This document shows positions 22,191 to 33,313 of a stretch of 64,000 bases of DNA, piece by piece (position 1 is the first letter of the stretch; every line of letters begins with the position of its first letter). The notes beneath the pieces are model-generated. The model was not told the origin of the DNA, searched no databases, and saw nothing but the letters and a program-made list of their open reading frames with translations. Origin of the DNA: Geotrypetes seraphini (taxonomy: Eukaryota > Chordata > Amphibia > Gymnophiona > Dermophiidae); the NCBI RefSeq assembly GCF_902459505.1, contig NC_047101.1, positions 15,504,705-15,568,704 of the forward strand. The letters run 5' to 3'. Position numbers and translations under genes: made by a program.

Positions 22191-23349
22191 GCTGACAGAA
22201 TCTGTATCATTGAATCGTGTTGTGATGTCGACATTGACACAGAGGAGGAAAAGGCAGCCATCGCAGTTCAGCTATTGGAGAGACGTATCTTTTAGCTCCG
22301 CTTAAAAGGATTGCTGTTGAAATGTCGGCCAAGTGTAACGGATGTAGATTGTTACTTAAAACTTAACTCTGCCAACTGCTTTCACCCTTTGCTATTTTTT
22401 AGGTTTGGGAATATATGTAAGCCAAATGAATATGTAGTTGGAACCTTTTGGTAGTAAGGGTCTCTAAAAGAGAAATGGCCCTCCTTAGATAAATGGGCCT
22501 CTCCTTCCCTAGGACCTCTGTCCTGCATAGGTTACTTGGATGAATTTGTCTCTGGTACAGACATCTCTTGACTTAGTAGGGCTGACATGATGTGTTGAGT
22601 TTATTGTTGGTCATGAACTCCTCTTTTGTCTCGTATAAAGAAAGGTCAATTTATTTTTAACCAGATCCAAAGTAAAAACTGTTCTCAGGATGTCTATTGA
22701 TAATCAGAGGTGCAATATATATTTTTATACTGATTTTGGACTCTGGTCATGAAGGGATTTGTCTTCCTGTTTTTTAAGGAGGAGAGGTACCTTTTAAGTG
22801 GAAAATGTGGAAGTCCTGTACTAATAGGAAGAGATCATAGATGCTTGTGATCAACCTGCTACAGAATAATCTCTTTTTCTCAATTTTTTTTTAAATTAGA
22901 AACTGACACATTTCAAGCTCATCTTTCAGTCTTGCTAATGCTTGGTTGCAGTAACTGTTAGTCACAGTGATAATGTTGCATATTGCAACCTTTTATTTTA
23001 ATATGTGAAAGTCTTCTGTACAAACAAATAAGATTATAAGGGAAAAACCTAGCTGATTTTTGTGTAAAGTGGCCTTGCCTTGTATGTCGATTATTTAGAA
23101 ATGTATAGGACTGTAGGAATAAACTATGAGTTGGTTGGGTTTTTTTTTTTGTATTTGTGACTCTTTATTTCTACCTCTTATCCCTCTGTAATATGTGAAT
23201 GCCTGTACCAGTTTGCAGTACTCTTGAGAAATGTTTTTAGTACAGTATATGTAACATAAAACCATTGTGATCTTCACACATGGATTAGCGACAGTGCATA
23301 GCTCTCACTGCTGTGTCTAGTGCCAACTTTTGAAAGTGTGCATGCTTTC

Positions 23350-23359
23350 AATAAATAAA
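23350..23359 (+). promoter_or_regulatory. CCNJL: Candidate distal polyadenylation signal of CCNJL
   Basis: Overlapping AATAAA hexamers (AATAAATAAA) are followed about 35-60 bases later by a TTTGTCTCTC and poly-T stretch, a typical cleavage context. Alternative hexamers at 20315-20320 and 20349-20354 could serve a short form. Confidence 0.45.
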
Positions 23360-23379
23360 GCAGATGGTACAAGAATTCA

Positions 23380-24300
23380 GAAAGCTTTGTCTCTCTCTTT
23401 TTTTTTTTTTTTTGTAATTTTTTATTTAGAAAAACGGTCTCCCTTTTAATAAAAATTCCACATTTTCCACTCGAACCCTAACTAGTGAGCCTTTCTCTTG
23501 CCTATGTTTCTAACAAATCTAATAAAGAGTATTTCTGGAACTAAATGGAGCTATTACTTGAACCTTCATCATGGAAGATAACACTTTTAAAGTGAATGTT
23601 TTGTGTTTTCAGTTTTTATTGTTTTGCTTGGGATTTAACTGCCTTTATGCAAAGATTCACCCAAGGTGCTGTATAACAGGTATAATTCAACAAAAACTTA
23701 CAATTTTGTTAACAGCAGAACGGTGGCAAAAAGATCAAATGTAAATACAATGAATGAGGTAGAGTTAAAATTAGTAGACTGACGGTTTAAAAAATATATA
23801 TACTTATTAAAGGTACTGAAATTCAAAGAGGAGAGAGAATACATTCTAAAAGGGAGACATAATACTTATGAACCATCTAATAAGTGCAAATTGGAATCTT
23901 CAAATAACAGATGACGCGCGCTTTTCTGTAATATAACTTATCCTATAGCGGAGGGGTTAGATGGGGACAAGATGGGTGGTACAGAGTGTGTTGGGATAAG
24001 CAGATGGGAGGCTAAACTCAAGGCGAGTTGTTTATACCGTTAAACAAGATGTAAGGAACTGATTTAAATCGTATGTGTATCAAGCTCGTCCTGGCGCAGA
24101 ATGAGCGTATAGTCAATCACCCTATGTATTAAAGGCTTGGGTGACAAGCCAGGCATTCACCTGCTTCCTGAAGTAGACGTAGGCTGGAGTTAGACGTAGC
24201 TGCTCGGGGAGTAAATTCCAGAACGAGGGGCCCGTACCTGAGAAGGCTTGCTGGTGGGTATCGATGCAGTTTTTGGCCTCTTCACCGTTTCCTGATCACT
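23380..24300 (-). mobile_element. L2-type LINE 3' part, degraded
   Basis: The minus strand near 24250-24100 reads as a LINE C-terminus (APSFWNLLP..LR-like, then YFRKQVNAWLV with scars). The 3' region runs to about 23620. 23380-23600 is AT-rich and unassigned. Confidence 0.55.
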
Positions 24301-24740
24301 TTCTGTTCACCTGTGATAAAAAAAAAAGATGATGATAAAAATGTGCTAATAAAATTTTTGGCGCCTCTTTCTGGATGGAGAGACGCCAACGTGTTCATAC
24401 GCATAGTTCACGGAGCTTTGCAAGTTCTTCTATGGTGGACAAGATTCATTGTACGAGATTGCCCCCTGAGGAAGGCGATGGTATCACCGAAACTCTGATC
24501 CTAACTACAACTTGGTAACCTAATGCAGCTTAATAAAGAGCCCTAATGTGCACCTAAAAATGTGTGGCACCTGCCAAATGAGTGTGTGCTAATTGTGGCC
24601 TAAAAAATATTAATTTTTTTTTTTTTTGAGGGTGTGTCAGGCAGAGAGTAGGCATTTCTGCATGAATCAGCCCAGCTACGTTACTGAGCACTAGTTTATC
24701 TCTGGAACACAGCATGAGCCCTTACCGCCATATTCTATAA
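24301..24740. repeat. Repeat tail with CTGAGGA...GAAAC motif
   Basis: CCCCCTGAGGAAGGCGATGG and TATCACCGAAAC form a small stem of the kind seen near 3' ends of some retroelements (compare 39094-39115). The family was not identified. Confidence 0.4.
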
Positions 24741-25215
24741 ACCAGTGTTCTTCAACTGCCGGTCCGCAAAACTTTCCTGCCGCTCCATGCAAGGCTGGCT
24801 CGTGCCTCGGGCCCGAGGAGATCAGAGGGGCCCGATGAGCTGGGTACCCGCGTGTCTCCCTCCCTCCTGTGGAGTAGCCGACGTTTTGCTTTCCTCTCTA
24901 TACAGAGACTTAGGAAATTGCACTTTTTGAAAGGACTAGTGTTTTTTGGGGGTTTGTTGTATTTTTGTTGTTTTTTTTTTAAATCCTTGCAACTTCTGCA
25001 TCTTTCTGGCTATGTTTTGTACAGCACTTTTCTTTGCCTATACAGTTTGTTGTGGTGGACTGTTGCCTTTTTTTAACCCTATAGTCAGGGAGGCTCTTAG
25101 ATCGTTATCAGCTGAGAGACAGGATCTAAATAACAATGGCGAGATGGAGTGTTAAATGCTTCAAGGAGAGAAAAGTCTGGAAACAAAAGTAAGCAGGGCT
25201 GAAATATAGTCATTT
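24741..25215. other. hAT fragment and unassigned intergenic sequence
   Basis: GTGTTCTTCAACTGCCGGTC near 24745 is one end of the element family at 36588. The rest is T-rich and unassigned. Confidence 0.4.
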
Positions 25216-25223
25216 ATTTAAAG

Positions 25224-25419
25224 CAGTGGTTCCCAACCCTGTCCTGGAGGAACACCAGGCCAATTGGGTTTTCAGGCTAGCCCTAATGAATATGCATGAA
25301 GCAAATTTGCATGCCTATCACTTCCATCATATGCAAATCTCTCTCATGCATATTCATTAGGGCTAGCCTGAAAACCCGATTGGCCTGGTGTTCCTCCAGG
25401 ACAGGGTTGGGAACCACTG
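25224..25419. mobile_element. hAT-like foldback, family B relative
   Basis: A 196-bp palindrome. The ends are CAGTGGTTCCCAACCCTGTC and ...GGGAACCACTG. The flanks ATTTAAAG and CTTTAAAG share 7 of 8 bases. The arms carry CTAATGAATATGCAT. Confidence 0.9.
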
Positions 25420-25439
25420 CTTTAAAGGGTGGGGGTACA

Positions 25440-26020
25440 ACAGATGCAGCCTAACATTAACAACGACTGGATGGGCCACTTGGCCTTTATCTGCCATCAA
25501 GTTTCTGTGTTTCCATAACTTTGTGTTAAGTATGTAGCAATAGGACATAAGAATTGCCATCCTGAGACAGAGCGAAGGTCCATCGAGCCCAGCATCCTAT
25601 TTCCAACAGTGGCCAACCCAGGTCCTAAGTACCTGACAGAAACCCAAATAATAGCAACAGTTCAGAGCTGAGATTGTGATGTCATAATGTCTCATTCCAC
25701 CAATGCCTAAGAGCCAACCTCATCAGTGAAGTCACAATGCCTTGATTGTCCTATACTTGGATTACATAAGAATTGCTATACTGGGACAGGCTGAAGGTCC
25801 ATCACGCCCAGTATCCTGTTCGACAATGGCCAACCTAGGTCCCAAGTACCTAGCTAGATCCCAAATAGTAAAACAATTGATTTTATGCTGCGTATCCTAG
25901 GAATAAGCAGTGGATTTCCCCAAGCCATTTCAATAATGACCTATGGACTTCTCTTATAGGAAATTAGCCAAACCTTTTTTAAACCCTGCTAAGCTAATTG
26001 ATTTAAGAATTGCCATACAA
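25440..26020. mobile_element. CR1 3' ends, two orientations, with the GTGATGTCA module
   Basis: 25465-25520 is a plus-strand CR1 tail (GGATGGGCCACTTGGCCTTT). 25545-26010 is a minus-strand CR1 tail (AAGGTCCATCGAGCCCAG, then a second start at 25765). The about 85-bp module lies between at 25671-25750. Confidence 0.65.
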
Positions 26021-26247
26021 GTGATGTAGTTAAGTTCAATCCTCGTAATAGCAGAAACATGATATAGTATCAGAAATATGCACTTTAAAACAGCAAAGTA
26101 GAACATTCATGGTACATGAGCTTGTCATGCCACTGGGCCTTGTGCATCTGAGAAGCTGAAAGCTATGTCATCGGTTGTTTCACTACCAGCAGGGCATCTA
26201 GTATTGCTCTGAGGCTACAAACCTGATCCTTTGCTATTGGTGTAGTT

Positions 26248-26558
26248 CAGTGGTCTCAAACACGCAGCCCGGGGACCACATGCGGCCCGCCAGGTACTAT
26301 TTTGAGGCCCTTGGTATGTGTATCACAATCACAAAAGTAAAATAAAACAGTTTTTTGATCATATGTCTCTTTAACTATAAATTACAATATTATTATTAAG
26401 ACTTAGCCAAAAGGAAAGATTTATAAACTATAAAGAGTTTTACCTCATGCAAAATTGTCATTTCTTTAATAAGACAGTAACTATTTTTGCTGAGGCCTTC
26501 CAAGTACCTACAAATCCAAAATGTGGCCCTGCAAAGGGGTTGGAGTTTGAGACCACTG
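26248..26558. mobile_element. Non-autonomous hAT element, family A copy 2
   Basis: 311 bp, with CAGTGGTCTCAAACACGCAG at the left end and GTTTGAGACCACTG at the right. It is flanked by a perfect 8-bp duplication, GTGTAGTT (26240-26247 and 26559-26566). Confidence 0.95.
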
Positions 26559-26566
26559 GTGTAGTT

Positions 26567-26680
26567 GATTCCCAGCATTGTAAGCTCTACTGAGCAGGGA
26601 CTGTCTCTTGAATGTTTTAATGTACAGCGCTGCATATGTCTAGCAGCGCTATAGAAATGATAAATAGGTAGTAGGTGGTG
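26567..26680 (+). mobile_element. L2-type LINE 3' tail
   Basis: GTAAGCTCTACTGAGCAGGG, AATGTACAGCGCTGCATATG and AGCGCTATAGAAATGATAAA. It is the same tail as at 7090 and 34752. Confidence 0.7.
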
Positions 26681-27000
26681 TAGAAGAACAGGCGCCAACG
26701 TATGCTTTCATGTTCAGTTTTGTTTGGATATGCGCAAATGTTTACTATTTTTCACTGGCTTCCTCCCACTTGCATAACAACGCAAAACCAACACTTTAAA
26801 AGATGGACAAGAAATTCTCTGCAAAAAACCTACTATGCTACCCTGGACCCTTATAGAAAAATTCTTGTGTTGTGGACACTGTACTCGCATAGTACAGAAT
26901 ACCTAAATTACCTCATCAGCATACATTTTAATACAATTTGTGTCCGTGTCTTCTTTGTGAGTTAACACCTGTGCACAAGTTCTCTCTGCATCCCTTAGTG

Positions 27001-27195
27001 CAGTGTTTCTTAATTCAGTCCTAAAGTACCCCCTTGCCAGTCAGGTTTTCAGGATATTCACAATGAATATGCATAAGCTTGATTTGCATACACTGCCTCT
27101 ATTATATGCAAATTTCTTTTATGCATATTAATTGTGGATATCTTGAAAACCTGACTGGCTAGGGGGATACTCCAGGACCGAGTTAAGAAACACTG
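27001..27195. mobile_element. hAT-like foldback, family B relative
   Basis: A 195-bp palindrome, CAGTGTTTCTTAATTCAGTC to ...AAGAAACACTG. The flanks CCTTAGTG and CCTTAGCA share six bases. The arms are more diverged than at 25224, so it is older. Confidence 0.88.
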
Positions 27196-27203
27196 CCTTA
27201 GCA

Positions 27204-27930
27204 TGTACAACCCACACTCAGCTCTCGATAACCCTCCAGCTAAGCTGAGATGGCATCTGAAAGAATTCAAGCCTTCTATTCTGCCAAGCAATGCTACAAA
27301 TCAGCTCCTGGTGACTTAGTTATTTGTGAGTATGAGGGAGCATGAGTGTTGGAGGACCAAACAACAGGCTGAAGAGTATACCTGTAATCTCTTGTACCTT
27401 AGAAAGCTTGCACTGTCCTTGTCATTTCAGTTGTTTGGTGGTAAAGATAGGGGTGTGACAGGAAGTGGGGCAAGCGAGAAGCATGGGCATTGAGAGGTGG
27501 TGAGATTTTCTCTTTCCAAAAAGTTAGCAACCCTACCTTTGATGACAATGTGGAGAGGCTTCATCTCTTCCCCTACTCATAGATGCCATGAGTGTAATAC
27601 CCTGCTTATAAGGTACCTCGAGTTGTCACCATTAGGATCTCAATAGACTTTGAGTAGGAGTTTGGCACAAAAGCTTTCTTAAATCTACTATGATTTTTTT
27701 TTTTCCCAAACTGATCAAGATACCAAGGTTCTAGAATTCATTACTAATATTAAGCTTCTGCAATTGATATTGATATGCTTGAACCCTTGACACTGAGATT
27801 GATACTTCTGTTAACATTCATGTCATCATAGACTTTAATATCAACACCAATTAATAGCTTCCTTATCTTCACTGAATTCCAATTCAATCTAATACTATAA
27901 TACAATTCTTCGCTCACATTCGAGGATCAA
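27204..27930. other. Intergenic, nothing recognised
   Basis: No repeat or gene identified between a hAT foldback and an L2-type LINE. Confidence 0.4.
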
Positions 27931-27934
27931 ATAA

Positions 27935-28505
27935 ACTCTCTTGTAAGAAAGTGTTTTATCAGTCTCCGTATCTTGAGAAGAGTGAGAGTGCTTTTTCATC
28001 AACAGCATTTTTCTGTTCTGGTTCAATCAATCATTCTGTCTCGCCTGGACTGCAACTCTATGCACTTGGGCCTATCCAAGGTCAGCTTGCAGAGACTCCA
28101 GCTGATAGAGAATACTGCTGCTAGGCTTATTTTTGGCAAGTGCAAATTTGACCATGTGTCCCCAAAGATTTACACTTGCTTCCAGTCCACCTTAGAATCC
28201 ACTTTAAATGCATTTGTATTGCATTTAAGATCTTATTTAGTATTTTCACTCCTCTCGTTCCATTGGACTGGAATGTGTATAGATCTCATCTTGCCAGAAG
28301 CTCTCAAAGATTGAAACTTTCCTTTCCTTAGGGGTAAAAATAAATCTATCAGGAGATTTAGTTGTTCTTTTGCTTTCAAGTTGACAGAGCTCTGGAACAA
28401 TTTGCTGCTCTCATTAAGAAGTTTTGGCCCCTTCTTATCCTTCCGAAAAGCACTGAAGACTTTTTTGCTTGCCAAACATTTTGGAAACTAGTTATTTTGT
28501 TTCTC
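27935..28505 (+). mobile_element. L2-type LINE, C-terminal part
   Basis: VLFHQQHFSVLVQSIILSRL, LIENTAARLIFGKCKFDHVS and TELWNN.LLS...FGPFLSFRKAL parallel the C-terminus of the LINE at 11575-13063. It has several frame breaks. Confidence 0.8.
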
Positions 28506-28552
28506 TAATTTAGGTTATTCCTCTGTTTATCGTTCTGTATTATAGAAACACA

Positions 28553-28660
28553 CACAGAAACATGATAGCAGATAAAGGCCAAATGGCCCATCCAGTCTGC
28601 CCATCCGCAGTAACCATTATCTCTTCCCCTCTGTCTAAGAGATCCCACATGCCTATCCCA
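28553..28660 (-). mobile_element. CR1-type LINE 3' end
   Basis: AGAAACATGATAGCAGATAA, GGCCCATCCAGTCTGCCCAT and AGAGATCCCACATGCC on the plus strand are the reversed CR1 tail. Confidence 0.75.
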
Positions 28661-28672
28661 TGTTTTTACTTA

Positions 28673-28802
28673 CCCCCCTCTTTTACTAAGGTGCGCTAAC
28701 CGAATTAGCGCATGCTAAACGCTAACACGCCCATAGATTAACATGCACGCGTTAGCATTTAGTGTGCGCTAAATCGATTAACGCACTTTAGTAAGAGGGC
28801 CT
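28673..28802. mobile_element. Foldback MITE, GCGCTAA family
   Basis: 130-bp palindrome. CCCCTCTTTTACTAAGGTGC faces GCACTTTAGTAAGAGGGCC. The centre is rich in GCTAA/TTAGC and GCATGCT. It lies just beyond the FABP6 3' end. Confidence 0.88.
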
Positions 28803-28873
28803 ACGTCAACCTTGTAGTTTTTGATCCTCTGTGCTCAGCAAAAAAAGAAACCAGGAAGCATGGACAGAAACAG

Positions 28874-28879
28874 TTTATT
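28874..28879 (-). promoter_or_regulatory. FABP6: FABP6 polyadenylation signal
   Basis: AATAAA on the minus strand, 32 bases after the stop codon. It gives a very short 3' UTR, as is usual for FABP genes. Confidence 0.65.
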
Positions 28880-28911
28880 ATTTTTTTACACATCGAACAC
28901 CAGCTGTCATT

Positions 28912-28965
28912 TTATGCAATCCGTTTGCTGATTCTCTTAAAGGTTATGCCGCCAGCCACTGATGT
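28912..28965 (-). CDS. FABP6: FABP6 exon 4 (stop codon)
   Basis: After a CATTGCAG acceptor it encodes TSVAGGITFKRISKRIA and TAA (28914-28912). It matches the end of FABP6 (GGVTYERVSKRLA) residue for residue in length. Confidence 0.94.
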   Translation of the reverse strand, partial: TSVAGGITFKRISKRIA

Positions 28966-29049
28966 CTGCAATGAAAGACAAATCATCTGTTACTGATGCA
29001 ATAGAGTGATTTTCATGTCTTTGTGGCTGAAAACCCCATGGGTTCGATG

Positions 29050-29383
29050 TAGTGGCATAGCGAGGTTAAGTGCCCCTCCCCTGCCCTCTTCTCCACCCCC
29101 TTTCTCCTTCCTGACCCCCGTCACGCGCATGCCCCCTTCCCTTCCCCCGCAATCAACGGCACAAACTCTATCCCTCTGATGTCACTTCCGGGGCCCGGAG
29201 GTGACCTCAGAGAGAGGTGACACTGACAGTGCAACAAGTTTTTAATGCTGCTCACGCAGGGAAAATTAAAGTGGTACAAGGGGCGGGGCATACACATGCG
29301 GGGGAGGGGGGGCAGAGAGGAGGACGGATGCCTGTGCCCGGGATGGACCACCCCCTCTCGCACCCCTCTTTACTATGCCACTG
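29050..29383. mobile_element. hAT-like MITE in FABP6 intron 3
   Basis: The ends AGTGGCATAGCGAGG and CTATGCCACTG are inverted. GC-rich inside, non-coding. A target duplication is not clear. Confidence 0.6.
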
Positions 29384-29387
29384 GTTT

Positions 29388-29613
29388 TCAAGTTTATTAG
29401 GATTTTATATACCGCCTATCAAGGTTATCTAAGCGGTTTTACAATCAGGTACTCAAGCATTTTCCCTATCTGTCCCGGTGGGCTCACAATCTAGCTAACG
29501 TACCTGGGGCTACGGAGGACTGAGTGACTTGCCCAGGGTCACAAGGAGCAGTGCAGGGTTTGAACCCACAACCCCAGGGTGCTGAGGCTGTAGATCAAAC
29601 CACTGCGCCACAC
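29388..29613 (-). mobile_element. tRNA-derived SINE with a full L2-type tail
   Basis: Minus strand: GCGCAGTGGTTTGATCTACA, GGGTTGTGGGTTCAAACCCT, CTTGTGACCCTGGGCAAGTC, then TTGTAAAACCGCTTAGATAA and GGCGGTATATAAAATCC. The last part equals the end of the L2-type LINEs. Confidence 0.85.
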
Positions 29614-29899
29614 CATAAAAATCTCCCAGGCTAAGTCATGTTATGTGGAAGGCAATTCTATAACTCTCCGCCTGATATTCAGCGCTATTTAACTAGACAG
29701 GAATGACTCCAGGCCAGTTAAATAGCACCTAGCCAGCTAAAAAGCCATAGTAGCAAGTCCCAGTACATCAAATGCGATGCAATTCATAGGAATTGAATGG
29801 GCTGTGTCGCATTTGCCGCATGGGAATCGCTACCCTGGCTTCATAAAAGGGGCCCTTAGTTTTTATTATTGGTAGCTAAAAAAAAAAAAAAATCTTTAC

Positions 29900-29989
29900 C
29901 TCCACTAATTTGTTCCCGACAATCTCAGAGCTATGATGGTATTTTGGAAAATCCACGACCACTTTGCCGCCATCCATACGAACAGTTGC
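29900..29989 (-). CDS. FABP6: FABP6 exon 3
   Basis: The acceptor is TTCTAG and the donor is GTAAAG. The 90-nt exon, phase 0 at both ends, encodes [20 protein letters not shown] and [10 protein letters not shown]. This matches the FABP6 segment around GGKLVV.FP.YH.TSEIVGDKLVE. Confidence 0.95.
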
Positions 29990-30239
29990 CTAGAACAACA
30001 AACACAGTCTTTAGATTTAGCCTTGGGCAGCTTGATGATGGCAAATTAAAGACATGCATAGAAAAACTTCAGCCTTCAAACCACAGCGTGAAGTTTCATC
30101 AGCCCAGAAGAAAAACATCGCCAGTATTCCACGCTTCGCAGAGGCTTTTCGTGGTTTCTGATTACGGTGAGGAGAAAGATGGCATTTATGGCACTAAAGC
30201 ATACATTTTATTTGAAGTGTTCTTTTCCATCATTGAATA

Positions 30240-31075
30240 TTACAGATATTTTAATATAATCTAATCCAGGATTTTGTAATCTTCTAAATTCCAAAATGGG
30301 TTCGATAAAGTGGATAAAAGTGGTTGATAACAAGAATACCAACATGGAGATACTGTATACCATTACAGATTAGCCAACTTCCTAAATTCTGAGCGTTATT
30401 TTGCCACTGTAGCTGAAAAGAGTGTTGTTATCTTATTTCGTTAAGTGCCAATTTGCAGAAACAAAATTCTATGTTTTTTGACATTGTTTCAGATCATTGA
30501 TTGAACCATATCCACATCGTTCTCTTCTTGGTTGGGCTGAGAACTTTTCAGCACCCTCTCACAGTGTGAAGACTTTCAGTCTCTGGTAACCAGAACTGAG
30601 ATTGTGATGTCATAGTGCCTCATTCCACCAATGCCTATGAGCCAACCTCTTCAGTGGTGTCACAATGCCTTGATTGTCCTATACTTGGCTCATATAAGAA
30701 CATAAGAATTGAATTACTGGGAAAGACCGAAAGTTCAGTATCCTGTTTCCAACAATGGCTAACCCAGATCCCAAGTACCTAGCTAGATCTCAAGTAAATT
30801 CCAAGCATAGACAGGGGGTGGGTAAGCAGAGTGGGCAGACTTGATGGGCTGTAGCCCTTTTCTGCCGTCATCATCTTCTAATCCTGTTAATTCTGTGTGT
30901 GAAAATGCATACACAAAAATGAGCAGAATTCAGTAACTTCCATCTCTAGAATCCTAGAAAATAGAACAGTTTTTAGTGCACGATGAAAGTAAATAAAATC
31001 AGATATACTGTATATCTGCGTTCTGCAGGGAGATTATTCTATTCAAGAGGGGCTTTATTAAAAATGATTTAAAAT
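30240..31075. other. FABP6 intron 2: CR1 tails and the GTGATGTCA module
   Basis: The module lies at 30596-30679. A minus-strand CR1 tail follows at 30695-30795, and a plus-strand tail at 30800-30890 (GATGGGCTGTAGCCCTTTTC). ATTGTTTCAGATCATTGATTG near 30483 recurs at 43296. Confidence 0.6.
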
Positions 31076-31084
31076 TATTCTTTC

Positions 31085-31320
31085 CATTTTTATTTTTTAT
31101 TATTTATTTGTAGATTATACTTGTACAGAAAGCAAATTCAAGACTTACAAAATAATGCACTACAACTATAATTACAAAGAAAAATATTAGCTTAAATCCA
31201 GCTCGAGTCCTCAAATGGGATCCAAAATGTAAATAATAGCGAGAGGAAAGAAAACTATCTAAAAGAAACGATGGTAGGTTGGAGGAGATAAGGGCACCTA
31301 TCTTTCATAGTCTTTTCATT
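31085..31320 (-). mobile_element. L1-type LINE 3' end
   Basis: A T-rich start, then AGATTATACTTGTACAGAAA and TTCAAGACTTACAAAATAAT, like other minus-strand L1 tails in the window (57888, 58212). Confidence 0.45.
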
Positions 31321-31359
31321 TCATATATTACTCAACAAACCCTTGTAATTTCACTTAAG

Positions 31360-31626
31360 ATTAGGAGACTGATTCAGAACGAATGCTAGGAAGTTTTTCT
31401 TTACCCAGCGTGTGGTGGACGCTTCCAGAAGACGTAATAGGACAGAGTATGGTACTGGAGTTCAAGAAAGGATTGGACAATTTCCTGCTGGAAAAAGGGA
31501 TAGAGGGGTATAGATAAAGGGCTACTGCACAGGTCCTGGACCTGTTGGGCCGCCGCGTGAGCGGACTGCTGGGCACGATGGACCTCGGGTCTGACCCAGT
31601 AGAGGCACTGCTTATGTTCTTATGTT
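31360..31626 (+). mobile_element. CR1-type LINE 3' end
   Basis: A frame with scars (FFFTQRVVDAS..), then GGCTACTGCACAGGTCCTGG, GGGCCGCCGCGTGAGCGGAC, TCTGACCCAGTAGAGGCACT and the TTATGTTCTTATG octamer tail. Confidence 0.85.
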
Positions 31627-32400
31627 AGCCTTTAACATACCTTATCCTATAGCAATTTGAATTTTGGTGCCCAGTGGTTGACGGCAGCATCTGGCTCTTC
31701 GCTTTTCTTTTTTGTGACACACAAAAACTATTACATTGGCTTCGTGGGAGAATTAGTAGCATTAGAGCTTCTAATGACCCTTGGACTACTTACATTCTAA
31801 TATATTTTTAGGATCTTTAAATTATTCACTATAGTGAGTAAAATGAATGACAAGGCAGGGCAGTGAAGCTAGGGCTGATTAAGGAAATGCCTCAGATGCT
31901 CCTGAGATCTCCAGAATCAGCTGCAAAGGAACTCCCAGAATCCTCTGCTGAGAGCAACAGCATCCCAGGGGCCAAAATTCATCGATATGGCCACTGCATA
32001 AAGACAAGTTGATGATTCATCCATCTATCTTCATGCCTGTTTCTCAGACGCCCCATCTGTTTAGATACTGTAGGACTGCTGAATACGAGGTCCTAAATAT
32101 ATATACAGATAAGTTGCTCATGTACATTAGGAATGCTATGTGTGAAGTTAAATGGATAAAGTTATACAAATATCCCCTAATCTATGAGACTTGAATCCAC
32201 AATTTTATGCTTAGCATGCTCATAGAATTCTATAAGCGTTGGAGCAGCATCAGAGAATTAGTGCCCTGGACCGCAGTAGAAACCTCTACTGCAGCTTAGC
32301 AAAAGATGGTCTAAATGAGCAAGAATGTGGCAACTTACTTTATGGCCCAAATACGTCTCAGGGTTTCTGCATATTCACAGAGGATTTGCAGAGACTAAAA
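31627..32400. other. FABP6 intron 2, nothing recognised
   Basis: No repeat or exon identified. Confidence 0.4.
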
Positions 32401-32520
32401 GGGGGGAAATTCATCAACGTCTGCTAACTGCATTAACATACACTAATGATTAGCTAATCTTTAGTTTGCACTAATCATGTTAGTGTGTGCTAATGTGGTT
32501 AGTGCCTGTTGATGAATTCT
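32401..32520. mobile_element. Foldback MITE (AATTCATCAACG family)
   Basis: GGGGAAATTCATCAACGTCT faces GCCTGTTGATGAATTCTCCC. The inner arms alternate TTAGTG and CACTAA. It directly abuts the next MITE. Confidence 0.75.
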
Positions 32521-32618
32521 CCCATAAGGGGTCCTTTTACTAAGGCTCACTAACAGATTTAGCGCTCGCTAGTAATTAGCATGTGCTAAATGTCATAAGG
32601 GTCGATAGGAATATAGGG

Positions 32619-33253
32619 CTAGATTCAGTAAGCAAACCGATCGTGTACTGATCAGTTTGCGACCAGATTTCCCTCGGGCTCTATTCACTAACCTCTCCTG
32701 CGATCCGCTTCGAATCCGTGCATGCAAATGAGAAACGCGTGCAAAGCAGGCAGGGACGCGATTCACAACATCAAATTCTCGATCCAACTGGGCTGGCCGA
32801 TCAACTGAAGCAGCGACTGATTGGGACCAGTCGAAAACATCTTTCTGACTCTGGAAGCCCTGTTCGCCGCCCTCTCCTGCCTGCTCGCCGCATTGCCGCC
32901 CTGTTCTCCTGCCCTGACTTCCCCAAAAATCTCCTGCTGCATCGCCGCCCCGGTTCTCCTGCCCTGACTTTCCCGAATCTCTCCTACCCTTCCCCGCCCT
33001 ACAACCCGCGGGTTAAAACCACGGGCTCGCAGGGCTAAAAATTAATAAAAAAGTTTAAAGTTAAAAAAAAAAAAAAAAAAAAAAGATTGTGGCTCTGACA
33101 GGCATGCGCATGCGTGGGGATTGCAGAAAAGCGATCCATGCTGGCATATGGGGGCGTTCCTCCAATCGCCCCCTTCTGCATATTTTAGCTTCCAGAATTT
33201 GTTGGACCTGCCCGGATCGGGCCCGATCAAGCATGTTGATGAATCTAGCCCAT
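32619..33253. mobile_element. Harbinger-like element (GGGCTAGATTCA ends)
   Basis: GGGCTAGATTCAGTAAGC faces TGTTGATGAATCTAGCCC. The flanks read ATA on both sides, a possible 3-bp duplication. The inside is GC-rich with TGCATGCAAATGAG and an A run at 33064. Non-coding. Confidence 0.65.
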
Positions 33254-33313
33254 AATAAGCTGTATGGCATTAACGTGTGCTAATCATTAGCTTACGCGTC
33301 TTAGTAATAGGAC

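Larger units (their letters stand above)
1772..23375 (+). other. CCNJL: CCNJL gene (cyclin J-like), partial: four coding exons plus putative 3' UTR
   Basis: Spliced exons at 1772-1982, 13450-13749, 15230-15389 and 19140-19572 read as one 367-residue cyclin-box protein without its N-terminus. Intron phases agree at every junction. CCNJL was chosen over the paralogue CCNJ because of the C-terminal blocks PVQDLCSAYRDTLQAH and TTYGSSYLSG...GCFDR, which I recall from CCNJL, and because FABP6 and PWWP2A follow. J-type cyclins are atypical cyclins whose partner and cell-cycle role are poorly defined. A first exon of roughly 20 codons should lie upstream of the window. The end is put at a distal AATAAATAAA near 23350 followed by a T-rich tract. 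This is inference; nearer signals exist at 20315 and 20349. Confidence 0.88.
19573..23375 (+). other. CCNJL: CCNJL putative 3' UTR, rich in transposons
   Basis: No coding signal follows the stop. AATAAA signals lie at 20315, 20349 and 23350-23359; the last is followed by a T-rich tract. The stretch holds a Harbinger-like element (19651-20068) and a DNA transposon with a foldback nested in it (21205-22190). Sequence at 20070-21190 and 22190-23350 looks AT-rich and non-repetitive, which suits a long 3' UTR, but transcript data would be needed to place its end. Confidence 0.45.
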
